Shown piece after piece: positions 43,546 through 54,981 of a DNA stretch of 64,000 nucleotides (position 1 is its first letter; each line of letters opens with the position of its first letter). The notes under the pieces are model-generated. The model saw only the letters and a list, made by a program, of their open reading frames with translations, was not told the DNA's origin and searched no databases. This stretch comes from Aquiluna sp. GTDB lineage: Bacteria; Actinomycetota; Actinomycetes; Actinomycetales; Microbacteriaceae. The stretch covers positions 109,360 to 173,359 of the forward strand of contig JAPKCK010000002.1 in assembly GCA_028822985.1 (NCBI GenBank). Direction: 5' to 3'. A program made the position numbers and the translations under genes.

Positions 43546-44688
43546 TTAGCCCTCACAAAGCTCGCTGATGCGCCTGACAGCCTCGGTAATCCGCGGTTTA
43601 GAACTTGCAAAATTGAACCGGATAAAGCCCTTAAAGTCATCGTGTGGGCTGTGATCGGGCCCTGCGTTCACTGACACCTTCGCCTCGCTCAAAATAGTTT
43701 TTGCCAGATCAGAAATTCGATACGCCTCGAGGTCGATCCACGCCAAATAAGTGGCTTCCATCTGGAACATCTTTGCCCTTGGAAGCCTGGTGGCAACTTC
43801 GTGGCGCAAGTGCTCTAGGTTGTCCTGCAAAATGTTTACCGTTTCATCGAGCCAAGGAGTCCCGGATTCGTAGGCAGCAACCATCGCGTGCGCACCGAGA
43901 ATCGAAGAGCGCCACGGCATGGCATCCGGCAGCCTTGAAAGCTTTTTTCTTACCTGATCGGACTGGGTTATTAGAAAACCCGCCTTTAGCCCGGCAGTGT
44001 TCCAGCCCTTCGAACTTGAGGTGATGGTCACTCCCGTTTCAATAGCGTGCTTGCCCAGAGACAAATAGGGAGTGAATGGGCCCCAGCTAAGCGGTGCGTG
44101 AATTTCATCAGAAATCACCAGTGCGTCAAACTCCTGAGCCATCAGGGCAATCTCAGTCAGCTCTTGAGCCGAGTGAATGCGGCCCACTGGGTTTTGTGGT
44201 GAGCAGAGCAGGTAGACCTTCACACCGTTTTCAAACTGCTCTCTAATGGCGGCTAAGTCTAATTTCCAAGTGTCACCGTCTAGCTGCAAAGGCGCATCTA
44301 CCGGCTCACATTGTGCTTCTTTTAGCCACCCAAAGAATGACGCGTAAACGGGAGAATTTATAAGAACCTTGTCGCCCGGAGTGGTAACCGCCCTAAGAAT
44401 TTCAACCGCGGCCACGCCCACATCGGTGGCCAGCTTTATGCCGCCGGACTCTATTTTCCAGCCCCATCGGTTTAGGGCGAACCCCTCAAAGGCTGGGCCA
44501 ATCTCAGGAAACAGGCCCTGATAGCCAAGGTCAGAATTAGCAACCATTTGACTAATTCGATCTCGAATCGGCTTTGCGACATCAAAGTCCATCTCTGCCA
44601 CGTGCATAGGCAGTACTTCTTCCGGGAACCTTCGCCACTTAGAGCTTGATCGATTGGCGAAATTGCTAAAGCTATTTGGGTCTTGCAT
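43546..44688 (-). CDS. MalY/PatB-type PLP-dependent aminotransferase / C-S lyase
   Basis: LPMHVAEMDF, SPQNPVGR, SDEIHAPL, SSSKGWNTAGLK. Confidence 0.9.
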   Translation of the reverse strand: MQDPNSFSNFANRSSSKWRRFPEEVLPMHVAEMDFDVAKPIRDRISQMVANSDLGYQGLFPEIGPAFEGFALNRWGWKIESGGIKLATDVGVAAVEILRAVTTPGDKVLINSPVYASFFGWLKEAQCEPVDAPLQLDGDTWKLDLAAIREQFENGVKVYLLCSPQNPVGRIHSAQELTEIALMAQEFDALVISDEIHAPLSWGPFTPYLSLGKHAIETGVTITSSSKGWNTAGLKAGFLITQSDQVRKKLSRLPDAMPWRSSILGAHAMVAAYESGTPWLDETVNILQDNLEHLRHEVATRLPRAKMFQMEATYLAWIDLEAYRISDLAKTILSEAKVSVNAGPDHSPHDDFKGFIRFNFASSKPRITEAVRRISELCEG

Positions 44689-44734
44689 GCTTCGATTATG
44701 CCCTAGGTGTTGACTTCTCGGCTCACAGAAAAAC

Positions 44735-45334
44735 CTAAAAGCCAAACAGCAAGTACCCCGCTATGAAAAACATCACGACAGCAATTAGTGAATCGAGAAT
44801 CCGCCAGAACTTTAACGATGACGTAAAGGGCGCCAATAGCCTCGCGAAGTAGCCCAGGCCAAAGAACCACACAAAGCTTCCAATGCTCGCCCCCAACCAA
44901 AACCACCACCTGTCATTTACAAACTGATTGCCGATTGATCCGAGCAAAATAACGGTGTCTATGTAAACATGAGGATTCAAAAAAGTAAGCGCTGCTGCAG
45001 TCCCGATTGCCTTTGCCAAGTTCGATTTTGCTTGCCCACTTGCATCCAGAACGCTGGGACTAATGGCCCTTCGAATTGAACTGATTCCAAACCACACCAG
45101 ATAGGCAGCTCCACCAAAGCGCAGAACTACCAATAACCATGGGACGGATTCGATAACCGCCCCCAGGCCCAAGATGCCAGCCCCTATCAAAATCGCATCG
45201 GCAACTGCGCAGAAAAGGACAACGGCGAAAATATTTTGGCGCCTCAGGCCCTGTCTCAGAACGAAAGCATTCTGCGCTCCGATGGCAATAATCAAGGCCA
45301 AGCCGCTGGCAAAACCGGTAGTGATTGCTAGCAC
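44735..45334 (-). CDS. LysE/ArgO family amino acid exporter
   Basis: GLALIIAIGAQNAFVLRQGL. Confidence 0.9.
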   Translation of the reverse strand: MLAITTGFASGLALIIAIGAQNAFVLRQGLRRQNIFAVVLFCAVADAILIGAGILGLGAVIESVPWLLVVLRFGGAAYLVWFGISSIRRAISPSVLDASGQAKSNLAKAIGTAAALTFLNPHVYIDTVILLGSIGNQFVNDRWWFWLGASIGSFVWFFGLGYFARLLAPFTSSLKFWRILDSLIAVVMFFIAGYLLFGF

Positions 45335-45407
45335 GGGACCCTAACTGAGAATTCGACCTGACAGAAAATTGGAAATAAATCCTTATCAAAGCCTATTGAA
45401 AAATTAC

Positions 45408-45869
45408 ATGAATCTAGAAACCGGAACCGCGGCCCCAGAATTTACTCTTATCAATCAAGATGGTCAAAGCGTCTCTCTTTCTGACCACTTGGGTAAGAAC
45501 GTAATTGTCTATTTCTATCCGGCAGCCTCGACACCGGGATGCACAATTCAGGCCTGTGACTTTAGAGACAACATAAACTCACTCAAGGCAACCGGCTACG
45601 TGGTCCTTGGAGTCTCTCCTGACAAGCAGAGCAAGCTCAGAACATTTCAAGAGAAGCAGGACCTAAACTTCGACCTTCTTTCCGATGAGGATAGCTTCGT
45701 TCAAAAGGCCTATGGCGCCTATGGCGCGAAGCAAATGTACGGCAAGGAATATATGGGCACGATTCGCTCAACTTTTGTGGTTGACCCGGCTGGCAAAATC
45801 AGCCACGCTTTCTACAAGGTCAAAACAGCCGGCCATGTTGCATTCCTGAGGGAGCAGTTAGGCCTTTAG
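45408..45869 (+). CDS. bcp: peroxiredoxin (BCP/PrxQ), two-Cys form
   Basis: PAASTPGCTIQACDFRD; CxxxxC present. Confidence 0.9.
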   Translation: MNLETGTAAPEFTLINQDGQSVSLSDHLGKNVIVYFYPAASTPGCTIQACDFRDNINSLKATGYVVLGVSPDKQSKLRTFQEKQDLNFDLLSDEDSFVQKAYGAYGAKQMYGKEYMGTIRSTFVVDPAGKISHAFYKVKTAGHVAFLREQLGL

Positions 45870-46477
45870 CCACGAAGCGGAAGCAAAACCCCGATCGCAA
45901 TAAAAACGCCTCCGAAAACTCGGTTGAAATTCTTCCCCGCTCGAACCAAAAGCGGCTTGATTCGGTCCGCCAATGAGGCCACGGTGAATTCATAAGCGAA
46001 TTCGATCACGATAAAAGTCATGGCCATCAGCAAAAACTGTGTGAATAGCGATTCTCGCGGGTTCACAAACTGCGGCAGAAATGCAACGAAAAACAGGATG
46101 CCCTTTGGGTTGCTTACTGCTGAAATCAACCCTTGACAGAACAGCGTTCTAAACCTGCCATTGTCAGTGTTTTTGGACCGTGAAATATTGATCGGTTCGG
46201 ACCTGATCAGTTGAATACCCAGCCAGACCAAGTACGCTCCGCCGAGCCACTTCATTATTACTAACAGTCCTGCCCAAGTCGCCAGCAATGCCCCGATACC
46301 AAACATTGAAAGCCCGATAATTAAACCGAACCCTAGAGAGCCTCCAGCTATTGTCGCAAGAGTCTTTTTGGTTCCGTGCAAGGCGCCGTGAGTAAGGGCC
46401 AAAATCCCGTTTGGCCCTGGCGTTAGTGATAGTCCGATTGCCGCCAGTGCGAAGAGAGACCAGGTTTGCCACGTCAT
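45866..46477 (-). CDS. LysE/RhtB family translocator
   Basis: AAIGLSLTPGPNGILALTHG. Confidence 0.9.
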   Translation of the reverse strand: MTWQTWSLFALAAIGLSLTPGPNGILALTHGALHGTKKTLATIAGGSLGFGLIIGLSMFGIGALLATWAGLLVIMKWLGGAYLVWLGIQLIRSEPINISRSKNTDNGRFRTLFCQGLISAVSNPKGILFFVAFLPQFVNPRESLFTQFLLMAMTFIVIEFAYEFTVASLADRIKPLLVRAGKNFNRVFGGVFIAIGVLLPLRG

Positions 46478-46498
46478 GTCTAAATAGTGCCAGAAAAG

Positions 46499-47005
46499 CT
46501 AGCTAACTAACGCTTCATCTTTCTTGGACACAGAACTCTCAAACTTGTGGGTCTTCTTGGTGGATAGACCTGCAACAATCACCAGAGCTGAGCCAATGAT
46601 GACCAAGTTCTTCACAATGTACTGGCCCTCGAGAGTTAGACCAAAAGGAATAACCGTGAAGCAAACCTCGGGGAGAAGCACAAGTGGCAAGAAGGTGCCG
46701 GGCATCTGAAACGCAAGAAGCACTATGCCGGCTCGCGTTAGCGCAGGAACTAAGAAAGCAACTCCTATTGCAACTTCCCATAGACCCAGAAGCGGAACAA
46801 TAATTTCCGGTGTCAGCCAGTAAATGGTCGCAGCGACCAAGTCATAAGCCGGCGACAATTCGCCGATCATCTTTAGAGCACCGAACCAGATGAAGATGAT
46901 TCCGATGGCGTATCTGAGAAACGGAACGCCAATCTTGGTAGAAAACCGGATCATGTACCTGTCGAACTGACTTTCCATCTTTGTGACGAACTCTTTTATT
47001 ATCAC
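46499..47005 (-). CDS. DoxX/DUF417-like membrane protein
   Basis: RYAIGIIFIWFGALKMIGELSPA; LEGQYIVKNLVIIGSALV. Confidence 0.7.
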   Translation of the reverse strand: MIIKEFVTKMESQFDRYMIRFSTKIGVPFLRYAIGIIFIWFGALKMIGELSPAYDLVAATIYWLTPEIIVPLLGLWEVAIGVAFLVPALTRAGIVLLAFQMPGTFLPLVLLPEVCFTVIPFGLTLEGQYIVKNLVIIGSALVIVAGLSTKKTHKFESSVSKKDEALVS

Positions 47006-47212
47006 TTGGCTCCCTATAGACGCTCGAAATTACTACTTGATAACTGGATTTGAACTGCCAAGCGTCTTTGCCGGCAAGTTATAGAAACAACAACGTTGTG
47101 GCTATACCCATTCCCATGGTCACCAAAATGCCCCCGGTGGTGCTCCTAGACAAGAATCACTAAAAGTTGAGTGCTAAGGGCATTCAAACAGCAGGTGGGC
47201 ACATGCCCAAAC

Positions 47213-47980
47213 TCAGTTTTGAGCACCGAGCCTTACGGTTATTTGCGGCCAAGAATCTTGCAACAAGGGGGAAGTTAGATCACTCAGGCGAAGCTTTTGG
47301 TTGCCCGCCTCATCAAAATTATCCGACGCCAACCAGGTCTCAATCGCAGACCTAACCCGCGGCCACTCAGAGTCCAAAATTGAAAACCAGGCCGTGTCAC
47401 GACTGTGATCCTTGACAATCGTGGCTTGCCTAAACACCCCTTCGAAAGAGAAACCTAATCTCGCGGCCGCTCGAATGGACGGTGCGTTGAGCGCGTTGCA
47501 CTTCCATTCGAGGCGCCTATAACCAAGATCAAATGCATTTTTCATCATCAAGTACATGGCCTCGGTGGCTATGGGCTTTTTCTGCATCAAGGGCGAGAAA
47601 GTTAGCCAGCCAATCTCGATAGACGAGGCCCTTGGGTCAATCCGAAGGTGCGAGGAAATGCCGACTGCCTTGTTGGTCTGGTCATCGATGATTGCGTAAA
47701 AAACGGGGTCCTGCTGGCCTTGAACGCGCTGAACCCAAGCCAAAAATTCATCCACGGACCGAAAGGGGCCCTGAGGCAAGTAGGTCCAAAGCGAATCGGA
47801 TGCATCGAGGCTAAATGCCTCAAAGAGATCGATGGCGTGAGCCTCGGCCCTAAGTTGTTCTAACCTGCAAAGAGATCCGGAAATCACCAGGCCTCCGTCC
47901 GGAAGCTCGGGCTTGGCCGCCTGATCCACCTCGATACCAATTGGATCACCGTTTGCATTCGGTACTGAAATTATGAGCAC
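47213..47980 (-). CDS. GNAT family N-acetyltransferase (RimJ/RimL-like)
   Basis: RRLEWKCNALNAPSIRAAARLGFSFEGVFRQATIVK. Confidence 0.88.
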   Translation of the reverse strand: MLIISVPNANGDPIGIEVDQAAKPELPDGGLVISGSLCRLEQLRAEAHAIDLFEAFSLDASDSLWTYLPQGPFRSVDEFLAWVQRVQGQQDPVFYAIIDDQTNKAVGISSHLRIDPRASSIEIGWLTFSPLMQKKPIATEAMYLMMKNAFDLGYRRLEWKCNALNAPSIRAAARLGFSFEGVFRQATIVKDHSRDTAWFSILDSEWPRVRSAIETWLASDNFDEAGNQKLRLSDLTSPLLQDSWPQITVRLGAQN

Positions 47981-48060
47981 TAGCTAAGACTAAGGCTCAC
48001 GCTTCGACAGGGGTAGCGTCCGCTGCGACTTTCCTCTGCGCACTTAGTCTCAGATTCTGC

Positions 48061-50358
<2,298 letters not shown>

Positions 50359-50361
50359 TTA

Positions 50362-50409
50362 GTGATGCGCCCCGGACTTAAACCGGGAACTTACTCATTA
50401 GTCTCGTCA
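50362..50409 (-). pseudogene. degenerate tRNA-Lys 3' fragment (R1)
   Basis: gatgcgccccggacttaaaccgggaacttactcattag versus intact tRNA ggtgcgcccccccggacttgaaccgggaacccactgattaag. Confidence 0.75.
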
Positions 50410-50477
50410 TGCAAATGCCCCGCACATTCGCTAGGGGCGGGCTTGGGTTCTATGGTGCCAATGTAAACAAGACTTAA

Positions 50478-51680
50478 TTAGCTTTGACCTGTATTAGATC
50501 CAGCCAGAACCAACTCGCGCCGGCTTCTCAATAACGCCAAGCCCATGAGTAGTAGAAACGCAGTTATACCCATGCTCATCGTTGTCACGATGCCCGCAAT
50601 CGGATTCCGGAGCACTATCACCGTAAGTAACAGCGGACTGAAAGCAACCACAATTTTTGAAAACATCATTATGTATCCCTGACGTTCACCAAACTGCTCG
50701 GGCCCAAAAAACAGAAGCGGCAGTGTTCCCCTGATAAAGGGGTCAAGCCCAACAGCAATGCCCTGCAAAACTACGAACGGGACCAGCGCATCGACGCCGA
50801 AGACCACAACTAAAGCGACACCTAGCGGGTGCGAAAGCATTGCCAGGGCCGCAACGCGCATCGGGGTCATGACCCTGCCCAAGACAACCAGCAGCACTCT
50901 GGCCAACACCTGAGATGGCCCAAGGATTGCAGCCGCGAACAGCGCTACTCCCATAGAAGCACCAAGTTCAGTCAGCAAAAAGGGCAGTATCGTGTTGACG
51001 GAGGCAACCATGAAACCTTCTAGAGCAAACATCACCGCAAAAATAACGATCAGCAGGTCGATACGAATTCGCCTTTTGTAGCTAGTTGAAGTTGCAGGCG
51101 CGGGCTCTGCAACAGGTCTCGGACCGAGTCGAGGGATTGTTAGGTTTAGCGGCAGCGCAATAAGTAAGTGCGCAAAAGCCCAGACCATCACCGCCCATTG
51201 CCAACTAAAATTTTCGGTGACCCAAGCATTTAAGGGCCAGGAAATTGTTGAGGAGAGACCAACAAAAACAGTGATTCCGGCGATGATCTTGTTCGACTCA
51301 TCGCCAAAAAAAGTAACTACGGTTGCAAATGCAGCGTCATAGTTGCCCATCGCGGCTCCGATGCCAATGAGTACCCAGGCAGCAAAAAGCATCTGCACTG
51401 AGGTGCTTGCCGCCAGAGTGCTAAGACCCAGAATAAACGCGATGCTTCCGAAAGGGAGGACTCGCCTCCCCCCTAGCCGATCGATCGCCTTGCCAACGCG
51501 GGGACCCAAGAAGGCCGCTACCAAGAGGGCAACGGTGAAGGCCCAAAAAAAAGTTTCAGTGGCTATTCCAAGAGACTCTGATATCGGCACTGCCAGGATT
51601 GCCGGGAGGTAGAAACCCGAACTCCAGCCTATGAATTGAGAAATTCCAAGTCGGGCAGTCAATCGTGAGCTGGGTTTCAA
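50478..51680 (-). CDS. MFS transporter
   Basis: About 12 TM; GPRVGKAIDRLGGRRVLPFG motif A. Confidence 0.9.
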   Translation of the reverse strand: MKPSSRLTARLGISQFIGWSSGFYLPAILAVPISESLGIATETFFWAFTVALLVAAFLGPRVGKAIDRLGGRRVLPFGSIAFILGLSTLAASTSVQMLFAAWVLIGIGAAMGNYDAAFATVVTFFGDESNKIIAGITVFVGLSSTISWPLNAWVTENFSWQWAVMVWAFAHLLIALPLNLTIPRLGPRPVAEPAPATSTSYKRRIRIDLLIVIFAVMFALEGFMVASVNTILPFLLTELGASMGVALFAAAILGPSQVLARVLLVVLGRVMTPMRVAALAMLSHPLGVALVVVFGVDALVPFVVLQGIAVGLDPFIRGTLPLLFFGPEQFGERQGYIMMFSKIVVAFSPLLLTVIVLRNPIAGIVTTMSMGITAFLLLMGLALLRSRRELVLAGSNTGQS

Positions 51681-51978
51681 TTAGGTTCCAATTCTGTTCC
51701 GTCAGCACCCGCGCGTGGGCCGGGCTGAGTGCCCAATCGTGTTGTTATTGGTTGTTATTCACTAGCCTCTAAATCATAAGACAGAATGAAACAATCCCTT
51801 GGGCTTTATGAGGCACAGGAGGAATTCAGGGGCGCGGCGGCTCCGGACATCGGACTGGTGTCAAGTGTTGCGTCGTAGAGCATCAATTTTTTCCGTGTGG
51901 GTCTTATTTGCCGAACTGGAGTGAGTTCCGTGATCCATTGCAAACACCTTCTTTTGGTCCGTTACCGAATTTGTCGAA

Positions 51979-52194
51979 ATGAGAACCGTTAGGACAAGGG
52001 CAGAAAAAAACGGCAAGCCAATCAGCTTTAGCCGCGGCATAGTGAAACACTTCCAGCCTCTGGAGTTTTACAATTATGACTGGGAGCCCGAAAACGCTCC
52101 CCTGCTAATAAAGACACTTCTCATGGTTTTCACAGAGTTCAGCGCTCTCCCCAATTATAGTTTTGAGCAACACAGTCCTTATCGAGAGAAGTAA
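51979..52194 (+). CDS. possible 71-aa protein immediately upstream of heliorhodopsin
   Basis: ORF stop 5 nt before heliorhodopsin ATG; no family recognised. Confidence 0.3.
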   Translation: MRTVRTRAEKNGKPISFSRGIVKHFQPLEFYNYDWEPENAPLLIKTLLMVFTEFSALPNYSFEQHSPYREK

Positions 52195-52199
52195 AAACA

Positions 52200-52970
52200 A
52201 TGAAGCCGGAAACAAAACTTGGGAAACAGCTGCAAACATTCAACAGGTTTGCAGGTTTGTTTCACCTGATTCAAGCCATCGTGCTGTTCCTCATCTTGAA
52301 CAACGAGACCAAGATCCCGGTTATCACAAGGTTCTTTACCGATACCCCCGATGGCATCCGGCCAATGAGCGAGACCCTGTTCGAATTTCCAATTGCCTTG
52401 ATTGCTCCGATCTTCCTGTTGATTTCAGCAATCGCGCACCTGCTCATCTCTGCTCCGTTCTACATACGGCGCTATGAGCAAAACATTGCCAAGGGCATCA
52501 ATCCACCGCGCTGGTGGGAGTACTCAATCAGCTCCTCACTGATGTTGGTTGTGCTGCTGATGCTGGGCGGCCTAATAGAGATTTCAGCAATCGTGTTCAT
52601 CTTCACGCTGAACTTCATCATGAACCTGATGGGCCTGGTGATGGAAAAATACAACCAACTGACCGAAAAGGTGAGCTGGTTGCCATTCAACATCGGAGTT
52701 GTGGCGGGAATAGTTCCTTGGATTATGGGTGGGCTGTACTTCTGGGTATCCACCAACAACATTGCGGACGCCATCCCCGTCTATGCGCAGTTTGGTTTCC
52801 TTCTTACCTTTATCTTCTTCAACACCTTCGCCATCAACATGTTCTTGCAATACAAGAAGGTCGGAAAGTGGAAGGACTACCCGTATGGCGAAAAGGCCTA
52901 CATAGTTCTAAGCCTGGTATCAAAGTCAGTACTTGGTTGGGTAATCGTGCTCGGAACACTGGGGCTTTAG
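52200..52970 (+). CDS. heliorhodopsin
   Basis: NPPRWWEYSISSSLM (Glu107), FNIGVVAGIVPWI, YGEKAYIVLSLVSKSVLGW (candidate Schiff-base Lys242); 256 aa, 7 TM. Confidence 0.95.
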   Translation: MKPETKLGKQLQTFNRFAGLFHLIQAIVLFLILNNETKIPVITRFFTDTPDGIRPMSETLFEFPIALIAPIFLLISAIAHLLISAPFYIRRYEQNIAKGINPPRWWEYSISSSLMLVVLLMLGGLIEISAIVFIFTLNFIMNLMGLVMEKYNQLTEKVSWLPFNIGVVAGIVPWIMGGLYFWVSTNNIADAIPVYAQFGFLLTFIFFNTFAINMFLQYKKVGKWKDYPYGEKAYIVLSLVSKSVLGWVIVLGTLGL

Positions 52971-53027
52971 CTCGCAAGCTAAATCCAAGGCCTTCTTCAT
53001 TTCGCAGTATTTGATGAGCGAACTTGA

Positions 53028-53828
53028 TCAGCCGGTTGGCTCGGTTAGCATTCCGGGCCCAACCGGCTGCCTCAGCCACCTAAACAAAGCTCCTGCAGTG
53101 ACCAGAGCCAGCACGGGCAGGAGAATCTGAACCGCAAGGATTATGTCCGGGTATTGCTGATTCCATTCCGTTTCAGACATGTGGCGAGAGTAAATTCCCC
53201 AGAAGGCCCACACCAACACCAGAGAGTATCCTGGGGAGGAATTCACCAGTGCCGTGGCGGTGCCAATCAGAACTGCAACCACCAATATCACTACTGTCCA
53301 AGCTTGCGCTGATAAGCCAAAGCCTTCTTCGAAACCTAGCTGGACCAACAGCGAAGAAATGTTGGCGATGGTTGCAACAGTCGCCCAACCGAAGTAGATG
53401 GCGAACGGGAGCCTAACTGAGATGGTGCTGGCGAAGTCAGTGCGCTTCGCCGTTGTTAGCCGGTTAATTTTGTAAAGCGAGAACAGTAATAGCGCCAGAA
53501 TTAGAGTCGAGAGCCAGAGGAGCTCTAATCGCCAGGCAATGATCCAAAAGCCATTTAGTAAGTTGCCGAGAATAAACCAGGGTGTGACACCTCTGATAAC
53601 TGAAGTATTGGTTGCCAACTGAGTAAAGCTATAGACAGCTAGCCCGAGGTAGATCAGACCCCAGATTCCGAAAGTGAAATCTATTGGCGCAAACAAGGTG
53701 TCGTATTTTCTGGACACCTCGCCAACAGAAAGCCCTCCTAGCGGAAGGGCTGACGCAACAGCATTCATGACTAGCACGAACCCAAAGCTCGCTAGAGACA
53801 GAATGCGCTGCGGCATAAACGGGGCCAT
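53028..53828 (-). CDS. TspO/tryptophan-rich sensory-like membrane protein
   Basis: IDFTFGIWGLIYLGLAVYSFTQ, WRLELLWLSTLILALLL, LPFAIYFGWATVATIAN; ORF extends to 53963 but ATG 53828 more likely. Confidence 0.7.
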   Translation of the reverse strand: MAPFMPQRILSLASFGFVLVMNAVASALPLGGLSVGEVSRKYDTLFAPIDFTFGIWGLIYLGLAVYSFTQLATNTSVIRGVTPWFILGNLLNGFWIIAWRLELLWLSTLILALLLFSLYKINRLTTAKRTDFASTISVRLPFAIYFGWATVATIANISSLLVQLGFEEGFGLSAQAWTVVILVVAVLIGTATALVNSSPGYSLVLVWAFWGIYSRHMSETEWNQQYPDIILAVQILLPVLALVTAGALFRWLRQPVGPGMLTEPTG

Positions 53829-53983
53829 GCCCCTGAGTAAACCACAACTACGCTTTGTTATCCATCGCCTAAAAATCCCGCCGCGCGTCAAATTAGATGT
53901 TTTGGGTGAGAGCGATCTCATGTGGCTGAAAGTGTCGGAAGGCGAAAAACCGCTGTTATGCATGGGGTTTTCTATATTTTTCT

Positions 53984-54081
53984 TGATGCCCCCCCCCCGG
54001 ACTTGAACCGGGAACCCACTGATTAAGAGTCAGTATCTAAATGGGCTTAGAACCGCGTTAATTGGGCTTTAGGGGCATCAA
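53984..54081 (-). pseudogene. tRNA-Lys pseudogene (R2), 3' half intact, 5' half diverged
   Basis: 53992..54034 identical over 43 nt to 59027..59069; then aattgggctttaggggcatca resembles intact aattgagctagaggcgcatca. Confidence 0.85.
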
Positions 54082-54293
54082 TAGTCCCCATTCGTGCCCA
54101 AACCCTGTCGGGCAATAAGTAAATATGGCCGCTGGCAAACTCACGGATACGGACCAGCTCAGACTGATTAGCCGAAAAATTCAGATGCAGCTAAACGCTG
54201 GCCCACCAAATGCCCTGCACATCTGCGTTCTACAAAGCCGCACAGACTTGGGTTCTGTCTGAGGCTCTCCACGCGAGACCTTATCCTTGAGTC

Positions 54294-54971
54294 ATGTCAG
54301 TCTCGGAGCTCACCAACAGTACCCAGAATTATCTCAAGGCAATTTGGAGCCTCACCGAGTGGTCTACAAACTCGGTGACTGTTACCGAAATCTCCCGAAG
54401 GATGGGCCTAAGGCTCTCGTCGGTTTCGGATGCCATGCGCCGTCTTGGTCTAGCAGGATTTGTTGTCTACCACCCCTATGCCGCAATCGAACTGACAGAC
54501 CTAGGTAGACGGCACGCGTTAGCCATGGTGCGCAGGCACCGCCTAATTGAAACATTTCTTGTGGAGGTTCTGGATTACAGCTGGGACCAAGTCCACGACG
54601 AGGCAGAGAGCCTCGAGCACGCTGTCTCGGATTTCATGATTGACCAACTAGATAAAAAGTTGGGTTTTCCAAAAAGAGATCCGCACGGTGACCCAATACC
54701 CAGCGCCAATGGGGCCATCGAGATCCCAAACGCCGTAAAACTTAACCTAGTCCCCGCTCATGCTCAGGCCGTGGTTAGACGAATCTCAGATGCGAACCCA
54801 GAACTACTAAAATTCTTTGACGAACAGCAGATTGGCCTGGACACCCAGCTTGTGACTGTTGATCCCACTGAGAAGTCCGAGGGCATTCGCATCATGATTG
54901 CCGGATCTGACAACTCAACTACTCTCGGCCTCGAAGCCGCGGAAGCTCTTTACGTCGAGATTATTGAGTGA
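54294..54971 (+). CDS. DtxR/MntR family metalloregulator
   Basis: SVTVTEISRRMGLRLSSVSDAMRRLGLAGFVVY, LEVLDYSWDQVHDEAESLEHAVSD. Confidence 0.92.
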   Translation: MSVSELTNSTQNYLKAIWSLTEWSTNSVTVTEISRRMGLRLSSVSDAMRRLGLAGFVVYHPYAAIELTDLGRRHALAMVRRHRLIETFLVEVLDYSWDQVHDEAESLEHAVSDFMIDQLDKKLGFPKRDPHGDPIPSANGAIEIPNAVKLNLVPAHAQAVVRRISDANPELLKFFDEQQIGLDTQLVTVDPTEKSEGIRIMIAGSDNSTTLGLEAAEALYVEIIE

Positions 54972-54981
54972 GTAAAAAGAA

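Noticed and set aside
47041-47160. Another tRNA-like fragment (tggatttgaactgcca)
   Set aside because: Arms do not pair as a T-stem and there is no extended match to the tRNA-Lys or other tRNAs in the window.
52200-52970. Actinorhodopsin or other type-1 proton-pumping rhodopsin
   Set aside because: Motifs match heliorhodopsin (RWWEYS, AKS-type lysine region), not the DTE pump signature.
53984-54081. Functional second tRNA-Lys
   Set aside because: 5' half and D-arm do not form a normal cloverleaf and the element is too long; treated as a pseudogene.
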